A stretch of 38,465 bases of DNA from Ruminococcus sp. (lineage in GTDB: Bacteria; Bacillota; Clostridia; Oscillospirales; Ruminococcaceae), in NCBI RefSeq assembly GCF_024691275.1, contig NZ_JAILNU010000027.1, positions 1 to 38,465 on the forward strand. The letters run 5' to 3'. Positions 1 to 6,948 of the stretch are shown piece after piece; position 1 is the stretch's first letter, and each line of letters begins with the position of its first letter. Below the pieces are notes generated by a model. The model saw only the letters and a program-made list of their open reading frames with translations. It did not search any database and had not been told where the DNA came from. Both the position numbers and the translations under genes were made by a program.

Positions 1-23
1 TCTTTTTAAGACTTCAAAAATTA

Positions 24-140
24 GTCGGTGCTTATGGCAATGAGGTCACACCCGTTCCCATTCCGAACACGGTAGTTAAGCTCATTCGCGTCGAAGATAC
101 TTGGCTGGCGACGGCCTGGAAAATTAGATCAGTGCCGACA
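24..140 (+). rRNA. 5S ribosomal RNA
   Basis: About 117 nt with the 5S signature CCCGTTCCCATTCCGAACAC in the loop B/C region. The terminal helix GTCGGTG...CAGTGCCGAC closes the molecule. A CAU tRNA follows 44 nt downstream, so this is the distal end of an rRNA operon whose 16S and 23S genes lie left of the window. Exact ends are estimated from the closing helix. Confidence 0.93.
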
Positions 141-184
141 CAATAATTAATAGGAAGCTTATAGGCTTCCTATTAATATTATAA

Positions 185-261
185 GGGCCATTAGCTCAGT
201 TGGTTAGAGCATCCGGCTCATAACCGGACGGTCTGGGGTTCGAGTCCCTAATGGCCCACCA
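185..261 (+). tRNA. tRNA with CAU anticodon (elongator Met or Ile2)
   Basis: A complete cloverleaf is visible. The acceptor stem pairs GGGCCAT with ATGGCCC, the D-arm contains AGCTCAGTTGGTTAGAGC, and the anticodon stem CCGG/CCGG holds loop CTCATAA (anticodon CAT). The T-arm contains GGTTCGAGTCC, and CCA is encoded. CAU may read AUG, or AUA after lysidine modification (tRNA-Ile2). The CTCATAA loop and purine-rich acceptor occur in both classes in Firmicutes, so the amino acid is not settled from sequence alone. It is probably co-transcribed with the 5S gene. Confidence 0.93.
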
Positions 262-263
262 AG

Positions 264-288
264 AACTGCTTTTTAAGCAGTTTTTTTT
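264..288 (+). terminator. Rho-independent terminator of the rRNA-tRNA unit
   Basis: Stem AACTGCTT / AAGCAGTT with a 2-3 nt T loop, followed by eight T residues, begins three bases after the tRNA CCA. It ends the rRNA-tRNA transcript. Confidence 0.85.
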
Positions 289-295
289 ATGCAAC

Positions 296-459
296 AAACC
301 CTCATGTAATGTCTATGCTTATACAGAAGTTTTTGGAAGGGGGACTCCCCGTAGTGAGAGTGCGTGCCTCGGTCAGAAGAATCTTTCTTCAGAGAGGTTT
401 CCCCTGATAATTTCGTGAAAGTTTCTGTATAAGTATCGACATTATGCACATGAGGGTTT
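296..459. repeat. 164-nt element bounded by ~33-bp inverted repeats
   Basis: The left arm (296-328) and right arm (423-459) are near-perfect inverted repeats. They share AAACCCTCATGT, then AATGTC, then CTTATACAGAA, interrupted by a 4-nt bulge, one mismatch and one G-U pair. The 94-nt centre contains further small hairpins: GGGG-ACT-CCCC near 339-350 and GAAGAA-TCT-TTCTTC near 376-391. It fills the whole gap between the tRNA terminator and the stop of the ComEA-like gene. It could be a structured RNA, a MITE-like element or a long mRNA 3' hairpin. No ORF is seen in it and no second copy exists in the window. Confidence 0.6.
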
Positions 460-1239
460 TCATTGTATTGTGATGTATGGCATTATTTCAGCCACTTTTG
501 CCCGTGTCAGACCCTCTATGAGGAGGAGCTCATATTCATTTTTGAAGCCGCCTGACCTGCCTCGGAAATCAATGATCTTTTCAGCTATATCTTCATCAAT
601 ATATGGCAAGAGCATGAGAGTATCCACATCGGCAGTATTAATATTGATCGGCTTAATATCCTCAATAGAAGGAATGAATTCTGTTTCGGATTCGTTTACA
701 GATTCATCAATTTCGCTTTTCACGTCTTCAGCGATATCCTCAATATCTTCCTCGTAAGTGGGATTTACGACATAGATAAAGTCTTTGATTTTGTTGAATA
801 TACCTTCACCTATACCGTTGACATTCATAATTTCATCAATATTCCTGAATTCGCCGTTATTCTCACGATAAAAGATTATCTCGCTGGCAAGTACCTCTCC
901 TATACCGTTCAGCTTTTTCAATTCATCTTTATTTGCCGAGTTTATATCAATATATAGCGGTTCTGTAATTATCTCGAAGGTTGTTGTCTGCTTTGTTGTT
1001 CTGGAAGACTGTTTTGTTGAGGAAGTTTTTGTATTTTTAATACTTTTTTCAGTTACTTTTATTGTAGTTTGATGCTCTGAGCTGTTTTGAGTTGCTGGAA
1101 GTTCAGAGTTTCGTATAATGATAGTTGTGGTTCTTTTCTTTTGGTCTGTTACATGAAAATAGAAGGTAACAGACCCAACTATCAAAGCCGAACATATCAT
1201 AAAGAGCAGGTATTTCTTAAAGGTAGAGTTTCCTTTCAA
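460..1239 (-). CDS. ComEA-like membrane-anchored DNA-binding protein with two helix-hairpin-helix domains
   Basis: About 259 residues. An N-terminal membrane segment (roughly residues 8-28) is followed by a Ser/Thr/Lys-rich spacer and two (HhH)2 modules. The first begins with DINSAN near residue 98 and has GIGEVLA and NGIGEGI hairpins. The second begins with NINTAD near residue 199 with LPYIDED and IEGLTRA hairpins. In ComEA proteins this module binds incoming double-stranded DNA at the cell surface, but the usual SLBB domain is absent and the tandem duplication is unusual. A GTG three codons upstream lies inside the ribosome binding site AGAGGTG and only about five bases from the predicted transcription start. 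I therefore favour the TTG at 1237-1239. It has its own promoter and no com-operon neighbours. A role in DNA uptake is inferred from the family only. Confidence 0.82.
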   Translation of the reverse strand: MKGNSTFKKYLLFMICSALIVGSVTFYFHVTDQKKRTTTIIIRNSELPATQNSSEHQTTIKVTEKSIKNTKTSSTKQSSRTTKQTTTFEIITEPLYIDINSANKDELKKLNGIGEVLASEIIFYRENNGEFRNIDEIMNVNGIGEGIFNKIKDFIYVVNPTYEEDIEDIAEDVKSEIDESVNESETEFIPSIEDIKPININTADVDTLMLLPYIDEDIAEKIIDFRGRSGGFKNEYELLLIEGLTRAKVAEIMPYITIQ

Positions 1240-1259
1240 AAATAACACCTCTTTGTTTT

Positions 1260-1288
1260 ATGATAACACAAAATTCGACATAAATCAA
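1260..1288 (-). promoter_or_regulatory. Sigma-A-type promoter of the ComEA-like gene
   Basis: On the minus strand, TTGATT (1283-1288), a 17-nt spacer and TATCAT (1260-1265). The start would fall near 1253, giving a leader of about 14 nt before the TTG start. Confidence 0.5.
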
Positions 1289-1310
1289 GAAAAAACTATC
1301 TTTTGCTTTT

Positions 1311-1347
1311 AAAAAAGGCTGACTGCCAAATGGTAAGTCAGCCTTTT
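1311..1347 (-). terminator. Terminator after the alpha-galactosidase gene
   Basis: Stem GGCTGACT / AGTCAGCC is flanked by A6 on the left and T6 on the right, so on the minus strand it ends in U6. It directly follows the stop codon of the GH36 gene and closes the tetR operon. Confidence 0.85.
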
Positions 1348-2976
1348 TTATAGGTCATAACGTTTAATGAATTTTTTCTCGCCGATCTTGAAACGAAGTA
1401 TCAGAGTATCATCACAAAGGTCGGCAGTTATTATTTCAGCGTCTCGTATCTGGAGAATCTTTGACAGTTCTTTTATCTCGTCTTCGGTGTAGTCATAGAA
1501 GTTATCCGATGTGAAAAGTACACTTCCCATTAGCGAATTTACTTCCGCTAAGCATTTTTTCTGCTCGTCTGAGAGTGAATTGTTACATGGACGAAGCAGG
1601 AAAACGTCGGGATCGTTCAGAAAAGCTCTTCCGTTGAGCTGTCTGCGGAAGACTGAATTGAGCAAAGAATTTTTGGTGCTTACGCGCTCACGGTGCATAA
1701 GGCGCATATGAGGCTTGTCGTTCCAGTCAAGACCTACATCGCAGCCGATGCGGCAGTAATCGACTTTTCCGAAAGCCGAAGCCAGCGGAACTCCGCAGCC
1801 GAGAATAAGTGCATCTCCTGCACATTCACGTAGGAAATCCATAGCTTCTGACATTATCTGACCGCGTGTTTTGTCATGACGCGGAATAATGCAGACCGCA
1901 TAAAGAAAATCCAACTTCAGTAATTTGTATCCCCAGTCATTGACAATTGTGGAGAGAACCTTGCGTATATATTCGCGGACATCATCGTTATAAATATTGA
2001 GTGCATAAAAACCGCTCCAGTTTGAGCCGCCTTTAACAGGATCGAGCTTATCATCGAGCAGCAGCCACTCCCTGTGATCGCGGAAGATCTCGGAGTTTTC
2101 CTCGCACACAAACGGTGCGAGCCAGATACCAGGGATAAGCCCTTCCGCCTTGATATCATCGGCAGTCTTTTTCATAAGCGAGGGGAATTTTTCAGTGTCC
2201 ACCGAAAGCCAGTCACCGACAGCAGTCTGCCAGCCGTCGTCTATCTGAAAAACGTCGGCTTTTCGTGTCAGAGCGTTCAGACCGCGGAGATCGTCTCTGA
2301 TTTTTTCTTCGTTTATGTCCTGATAGTGATTGTACCAGCTTGTATAGCCGAATATTTTTTCAGCTTCGGGAGCTTTTACGCCAAGAAAATCGAAATATCT
2401 GTCGAATACCTCGTTTTCGGTGCCGTTTGTGAGCAATATTTTCAGAGCGCACCATTCACCGTTTATACTTAGGTTTTCGCAGTCTTTATTTATGCAGATT
2501 TTATTTTTGTCGGTCTGCGTTATCAACTGTGTAAAACCGCTGTCCTCAGAGAGTGAGCCTATAAAATTGTAGCAGAATTTATTGCGGATATAGCCGTATG
2601 ACCAGCCGTGCATATCATCGCCGTAGTCGGCAAAATTGTAGTCGCCGTACTGTGAGAAAGCGTATTTATCGCGTATTGCAGAGGGAATATGACTGATACC
2701 GCGCATTTTGTCATGTATATCATGTTCGACGGAATCTGTCCAGGACTGGTAACCGTTAAGGAAGATCTTATCGTCTTCACTGAAATAGTATTCAAACTCA
2801 GCCCACATTTTTTGAATGGTTATCTCCGAGTTAGATGTTACGATGACCGAAAAAACATCTCCGTTTGTGGTAATATCAAGAGACATACGATCGTTTCTGA
2901 GTGAACTTGAGGTTATTGCCATGAAATCATTTTCACCGTCGTTGTAAAGAAATTGCAGCGATTTGAATTTAAGCAT
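1348..2976 (-). CDS. GH36 alpha-galactosidase, cytoplasmic
   Basis: A 542-residue enzyme expected to hydrolyse terminal alpha-1,6-galactosyl units from melibiose/raffinose-type oligosaccharides or galactomannan fragments. There is an N-terminal beta-sandwich region (about 1-200) and a TIM barrel carrying FQIDDGWQ. The predicted nucleophile is Asp356 in KLDFLY and the predicted acid/base is Asp413 in IGCDVG. Their 57-residue spacing and the total length match the short GH36 type of Thermotoga maritima (about 550 residues) rather than the 720-residue type. No signal peptide is present, so it works on imported sugars. Its ATG overlaps the stop of the upstream symporter gene by 8 nt, implying translational coupling. 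It is the last gene of the tetR-symporter-GH36 operon. Substrate preference is inferred from context. Confidence 0.92.
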   Translation of the reverse strand: MLKFKSLQFLYNDGENDFMAITSSSLRNDRMSLDITTNGDVFSVIVTSNSEITIQKMWAEFEYYFSEDDKIFLNGYQSWTDSVEHDIHDKMRGISHIPSAIRDKYAFSQYGDYNFADYGDDMHGWSYGYIRNKFCYNFIGSLSEDSGFTQLITQTDKNKICINKDCENLSINGEWCALKILLTNGTENEVFDRYFDFLGVKAPEAEKIFGYTSWYNHYQDINEEKIRDDLRGLNALTRKADVFQIDDGWQTAVGDWLSVDTEKFPSLMKKTADDIKAEGLIPGIWLAPFVCEENSEIFRDHREWLLLDDKLDPVKGGSNWSGFYALNIYNDDVREYIRKVLSTIVNDWGYKLLKLDFLYAVCIIPRHDKTRGQIMSEAMDFLRECAGDALILGCGVPLASAFGKVDYCRIGCDVGLDWNDKPHMRLMHRERVSTKNSLLNSVFRRQLNGRAFLNDPDVFLLRPCNNSLSDEQKKCLAEVNSLMGSVLFTSDNFYDYTEDEIKELSKILQIRDAEIITADLCDDTLILRFKIGEKKFIKRYDL

Positions 2977-4357
2977 TCTTTTGACCCTCCTCTATGCGGT
3001 CTATAATTTTTTTCTCGTTATAGCGCAGGAAAACTACACCTCCGAGGAGACAGAGTCCTGCTGCGATAAGTGCTGTGAGTCGGTAGCCCAGACCATAACC
3101 TGTCTGACCTTTTTCAACGTCTGAATTTATAAGTACGATGCTTGTAAAGAGCAGCATTGCAAGGGACTGTCCCATTTTGAATGCGAAGGTTCTTGCAGCG
3201 TAGAACATTCCCTGACGGCTCTCGCCTGTATTGAGCTTGTCGGCTTCTGATATATCAGCAACGACAGCCTGCGGCAGGATTCCGAGTATAGCCATAGGAA
3301 CAGCTGCGAGAACTGCTATGATAATACCGTATGCGATCGCGGGGATATTTATTAATCCTGCACCTGCTGTAACGAGGAATGCAAACGAGAAGAACAGGAA
3401 TGCGAATGAGATGAGCTTCTTTTTGCCCAGCTTCTTTGAGAATACGTTTACAACAGGATAGAACGCCAGAGAAACCACTGTCATAACAGCAAAGAGCGGG
3501 AATGTCATACCCGAATCAAGTCCCAGAAGGACAGTTATATAGAATGAAAGACCTGTCTGGAAAAGAGTAAGACCTATCCAGTAGAGTATATCCGAGCATA
3601 CGAACACACGAAAGTCCTTGTTTTTGAATGTTGCAAGGAGAGAACTGAATGCCGAGCTCTTGCTTGGAGTAGTATCGGCGTATTCGTTCTCGTTGATAAG
3701 AAAAGCAGGAATGAGCATACATATTATCGCTACAGCTGCGAGTATAGCAATCGTTATTCTGTAGCTGTTGGCATATCCCATGCTTTCGAGGAAAATGCCT
3801 GCGATATTCGGAACGAGGTAAGCAACAGCCGTTCCGAAGAAATATGTAACGGAAATGAATGTAGAAAGGTTAATGCGGGCATTCTGCGTTCTGCCAAGCT
3901 CAGGTATGAGAGCATTGTAGGGGGTACAGTAGCAGGTCATGCAGAAATAGAACATCATGGCGAAGATGAAAAGGCAGATAACATTGCCTATGCTTCCTGC
4001 CTCGAATGGAGAAATAAACATGAGAACAGTGACTGCTCCGAAAGGTATCGCGGCAAAGCGCATGAAGGGGATACGTCTTCCGAGCTTATGTCTCAGGGAG
4101 TCGGACTTGCCTGCGATAAGCGGGTCTGTAACAGCATCGAATATTCTTCCGAAAGCGGTTATGACACCGATAGCGGTCAGTCCGATAAAAGTACCCTTTG
4201 GTATGAAAAGGATCTGACCTTTTGTGAGTTCTTCCTGACTTGGCTGATAGAAGAATACCAGCCAGTTGGATATGATGCCTGACAGGAGCGACCAGCCCAG
4301 CTGACCGATCGCAAATATCCATAATATTTTATTAGTCGCTATTTTCTTATTCTCCAT
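2969..4357 (-). CDS. GPH-family (MelB-like) sugar:cation symporter
   Basis: A 462-residue polytopic protein with about 12 hydrophobic segments. The diagnostic glycoside-pentoside-hexuronide motif follows TM2: FDAVTDPLIAGKSD then LGRRIPFM (about residues 70-100). Members of this MFS branch import galactosides, xylosides or glucuronides together with Na+ or H+. Because it is co-transcribed with the GH36 gene and its TetR-type regulator, alpha-galactosides are the likely cargo. The start ATG follows the tetR stop by only a few bases with an AGGAATG-type ribosome binding site. No truncation is seen. The exact sugar and coupling ion cannot be read from the sequence. Confidence 0.9.
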   Translation of the reverse strand: MENKKIATNKILWIFAIGQLGWSLLSGIISNWLVFFYQPSQEELTKGQILFIPKGTFIGLTAIGVITAFGRIFDAVTDPLIAGKSDSLRHKLGRRIPFMRFAAIPFGAVTVLMFISPFEAGSIGNVICLFIFAMMFYFCMTCYCTPYNALIPELGRTQNARINLSTFISVTYFFGTAVAYLVPNIAGIFLESMGYANSYRITIAILAAVAIICMLIPAFLINENEYADTTPSKSSAFSSLLATFKNKDFRVFVCSDILYWIGLTLFQTGLSFYITVLLGLDSGMTFPLFAVMTVVSLAFYPVVNVFSKKLGKKKLISFAFLFFSFAFLVTAGAGLINIPAIAYGIIIAVLAAVPMAILGILPQAVVADISEADKLNTGESRQGMFYAARTFAFKMGQSLAMLLFTSIVLINSDVEKGQTGYGLGYRLTALIAAGLCLLGGVVFLRYNEKKIIDRIEEGQKNA

Positions 4358-4363
4358 AAAACG

Positions 4364-5011
4364 TCATTCCTTTCTTAGAAAGAATACGGCAGTATCGAGT
4401 ATTGTATTGAGTTCGTCCTCGGCGCGGGAGAAATCATCTCCCGGGAGAAGTTCCCCCTGAATGAGTTTCTTGCAGAGTTCCATAAGCGTATGTGCAAATG
4501 AGAGATAAAAGAGCCTTATATTCGGAACTTCACGTACAGTTCCGTCGGAAATACCTGTCATGTAGGCTTTTTCAAAGACAGGGTAGAAGTTGATAATTGA
4601 CTTTTCATAGTCTCTGAGATCCTTTTTAGGTATAGCATCTGAAATAATCATAAGGTCGAATTCAGCGAGCAGCCGCATAAATCCTGGGTGAGCCTGATAA
4701 AGTACGACGAACATTCTCATAAGGTCGCTGACCTGTTTTATTCCAGACTGAGCGAGAAACACATCTGATTCAAATATACCGCTGAACATTTTATTCAGCT
4801 CGTTCCACATATATGTCATAGCAGCGATTGTGATACCGTTTTTTGTGCCGAAATATCGGTACAGTGTAGCAACGCCGATGCCGAGTTCGTCTGCGATATC
4901 AGTCATTTTCACGGCTTCGATGCCGTTTTTCAGGAACATCTGAGCGCTTACTTCAACGGCTCTGTTCAAGCGTTTGGATTTCAGAGTATCATGAGAAAAA
5001 TCATTTTCCAC
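4364..5011 (-). CDS. TetR-family transcriptional regulator of the alpha-galactoside operon
   Basis: 215 residues. The N-terminal helix-turn-helix (about 33-60) reads MTDIADELGIGVATLYRYF, typical of TetR repressors. The remaining all-helical part would be the ligand-binding and dimerisation domain. The GTG start at 5009-5011 is supported by AGGAGG eight bases upstream. It is the first gene of the operon, and two 17-bp palindromes lie just after the operon's predicted transcription start. Autoregulation of the whole operon by steric block is therefore the simplest model. Use of a TetR protein for an alpha-galactoside operon is less common than LacI or AraC regulators. The inducer is unknown. 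Confidence 0.9.
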   Translation of the reverse strand: MENDFSHDTLKSKRLNRAVEVSAQMFLKNGIEAVKMTDIADELGIGVATLYRYFGTKNGITIAAMTYMWNELNKMFSGIFESDVFLAQSGIKQVSDLMRMFVVLYQAHPGFMRLLAEFDLMIISDAIPKKDLRDYEKSIINFYPVFEKAYMTGISDGTVREVPNIRLFYLSFAHTLMELCKKLIQGELLPGDDFSRAEDELNTILDTAVFFLRKE

Positions 5012-5031
5012 TTGACAAACCTCCTTTTTTG

Positions 5032-5067
5032 TGATAGACTATATATCAGATGATAGACAGTCTATCA
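5032..5067. promoter_or_regulatory. Tandem 17-bp TetR operators
   Basis: The right site (5051-5067) is a perfect palindrome, TGATAGAC-A-GTCTATCA. The left site (5032-5048) is an imperfect copy, TGATAGACTATATATCA, with arms TGATA/TATCA. Their centres are 19 bp apart, so two dimers could bind on nearly the same DNA face. The sites occupy about +5 to +40 of the predicted minus-strand transcript and lie 59 bp or more upstream of the divergent gene. Confidence 0.75.
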
Positions 5068-5078
5068 CTCTTTAGTTA

Positions 5079-5107
5079 ATTTTAACATAATTCTTATACT
5101 TTGTCAA
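5079..5107 (-). promoter_or_regulatory. Promoter of the tetR-symporter-GH36 operon
   Basis: On the minus strand, TTGACA (5102-5107), a 17-nt spacer and TAAAAT (5079-5084). The start would be near 5072, just before the operators. On the plus strand a weaker TATACT (5095-5100) may serve the divergent gene. Confidence 0.65.
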
Positions 5108-5125
5108 GAGTTTGGAGGAATTTTT

Positions 5126-6592
5126 ATGGACAGATCAAAATATATCTTTGAGAATGAAATCTCCCGAAAAGCCTATAAGAAGGCTGTTAAGACCAAGGCA
5201 AAGTTTATCGGCAAGTATGGTGATGATTCCAATACTGTGTACCATCTTTCGGCAGTCACCGCACCTGCTATCGGCAAGCCTCTGGGAGTAAAGAAGATAG
5301 TGATAAGTCCTCAGAGCGGCTGCAATTTTAACGAAAAAAGCCTTATCATAGGAAATATACGAATGGGTTTCGGACATTACCGCATATCTATGGCAATTGC
5401 ATCGGCAGCTCACGCGATGGGCTATGAGCCATACTGGTTCGATCTTCATTCGTTCAGGCAGTCCACCTGCGGAAAGATCATTGCTGAGCAGAATGAGCTT
5501 TATTCCCTTGGTTCGCGGCTTTCTCAGAAGTTCAACCTTTTCAACAAGCTTATATGGGAGCCTCTCAACAGTGAGGGCTTCCGAAAGCTGACCTATAACA
5601 GCACCGATCAGATGACTGCGGAGCTTATGACATCGGTTTTCCGCGAGATACCGAAGGATATCCCATATGTTGCAACTCATGTGTGGCCTTCGCAGGCTGC
5701 TGTACACGCTGGACTTACCCATGTAGTCAACGCGATACCGGACAACTGGCCAATGGCGCTTCATCTTTCCGAGGGAGCTATACATACTGTACAAACACCG
5801 TCTTCGTATCTGGGATACCGCGCACTGAGAGGTATGGATAAAAAGCGTCAGCTCAGACCGATGCCCAAGGAAGCGATAGTGTATACAGGACATTATATCG
5901 ACCATGAGCTGGTAAGCAATATCACAAAGGACTGCGCAAAACGTGTAGAGCGTGTCAAAAACGGCAAGGCAAAGCGTTGGCTGATGTCAGTAGGCGGTGC
6001 AGGTGCACAGAAGGAGATCTTTATTGCGGTGATAAGGAAGCTTATGCCTGCTATAAGATCGGGCAAAGCAGTACTTTTCATAAATGTTGGCGACCACGAC
6101 AGAGTATGGCATGAGCTTATTACAAAACTTCCTGAAATGAAGCCTTTCCTGCATGAGCATTTCGATGATTTCAAAAGTACATCGGAGTTCTGTGAAAAGG
6201 CGTATGAGGGCGAAGTCAGCGGAATTCACGCATTTTGTCATTCTGATATATTTGCGGCAGTATACTCGACAAATCTGCTTATGAGATGCAGCGATGTGCT
6301 CATAACAAAGCCGAGTGAGCTGTCATTTTATCCGATACCTAAGCTTATGATAAAGCGCGTAGGTGGTCATGAAGCGTGGGGCGCTATCCGTTCTGCCGAG
6401 ATCGGTGACGGTACATATGAGTGTACCACACCTGCTGAAACTGCGGCAATGATCGACATGATACAGCACGGCGGCGACATTATCGAAAAGATGTGCAGAC
6501 ATATTATTACTGCAAAAGAGGCAGGCGTTTATAACGGTGCATATCGGGCTGTTGAGCTTGCAGTAGGCAAAAAATGCGATATTGTCAAATAA
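5126..6592 (+). CDS. GT-B-fold glycosyltransferase-like protein, function unknown
   Basis: 488 residues without a signal peptide or clear membrane span. GNIRMGFGHYR (residues 76-86) followed by SMAIASAAHAMGY resembles the N-terminal acceptor-side glycine-rich loop of MurG/MGDG-synthase-type GT-B enzymes. The C-terminal half has WLMSVGGAGAQ and, near 385-420, MRCSDVLITKPSELSFYPIP, the usual nucleotide-sugar-binding half. The donor and acceptor are not recognisable. Start: ATG with GGAGGA 7 nt upstream. It is transcribed divergently from the alpha-galactoside tetR operon and shares the 114-bp intergenic region, so it may be under the same regulator. It has its own terminator. I am confident of a glycosyltransferase-like fold but not of catalytic function. 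Confidence 0.8.
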   Translation: MDRSKYIFENEISRKAYKKAVKTKAKFIGKYGDDSNTVYHLSAVTAPAIGKPLGVKKIVISPQSGCNFNEKSLIIGNIRMGFGHYRISMAIASAAHAMGYEPYWFDLHSFRQSTCGKIIAEQNELYSLGSRLSQKFNLFNKLIWEPLNSEGFRKLTYNSTDQMTAELMTSVFREIPKDIPYVATHVWPSQAAVHAGLTHVVNAIPDNWPMALHLSEGAIHTVQTPSSYLGYRALRGMDKKRQLRPMPKEAIVYTGHYIDHELVSNITKDCAKRVERVKNGKAKRWLMSVGGAGAQKEIFIAVIRKLMPAIRSGKAVLFINVGDHDRVWHELITKLPEMKPFLHEHFDDFKSTSEFCEKAYEGEVSGIHAFCHSDIFAAVYSTNLLMRCSDVLITKPSELSFYPIPKLMIKRVGGHEAWGAIRSAEIGDGTYECTTPAETAAMIDMIQHGGDIIEKMCRHIITAKEAGVYNGAYRAVELAVGKKCDIVK

Positions 6593-6605
6593 TAGTGGTT
6601 ATTGT

Positions 6606-6641
6606 GCAGCTCTTACCATAATGGTAAGAGCTGCATTTTTT
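6606..6641 (+). terminator. Terminator after the glycosyltransferase-like gene
   Basis: A perfect 12-bp stem GCAGCTCTTACC / GGTAAGAGCTGC with loop ATAAT, followed by ATTTTTT. Confidence 0.9.
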
Positions 6642-6948
6642 GTTGCACATTAATACAGTAAAATCGTAGAATATGTCACTTGACAGAAAATGAGGCGACA
6701 GGATATAATTACTTTGAATAATAAAATGAATTATATATGCGGAACGATTGGATAGAAGATATGCATATACAAACATTTTATTTGTTTTAATTGCACAACG
6801 AAGTGTGATGCTCGATGTGCAAAACGCTGATTTTTGTACTTTATCTGTGAAATGTCCACCTGATATGTAAAAAGTAGGTTGCCATATTACATTTGGTAAA
6901 GTATAATAAAAACCGGAGAAATTTGTATTCTAAAAAAGGAGTGATACT
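6642..6948 (+). promoter_or_regulatory. Regulatory region before the GH30 gene with two promoters and an inverted repeat
   Basis: 307 nt without a gene. The distal promoter is TTGACA (6680-6685), 18 nt, TATAAT (6704-6709). The proximal promoter is TTGCCA (6879-6884), 17 nt, TATAAT (6902-6907), giving a leader of about 35 nt. Between them lies an inverted repeat TTGCACA...TGTGCAA (6791-6822), a possible operator or RNA hairpin. No ORF longer than a few codons was seen. AAAGGAG precedes the GH30 start codon. Confidence 0.6.

Noticed and set aside
296..459. Possible 6S RNA (the centre contains a TGCCTCGGTC block and long closing arms)
   Set aside because: No promoter fits on the plus strand after the tRNA terminator, and I cannot align the central bubble convincingly. 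Kept as an unassigned element.
5135..5905. 256-codon minus-strand open frame
   Set aside because: Antisense to the glycosyltransferase-like gene, without recognisable domains.
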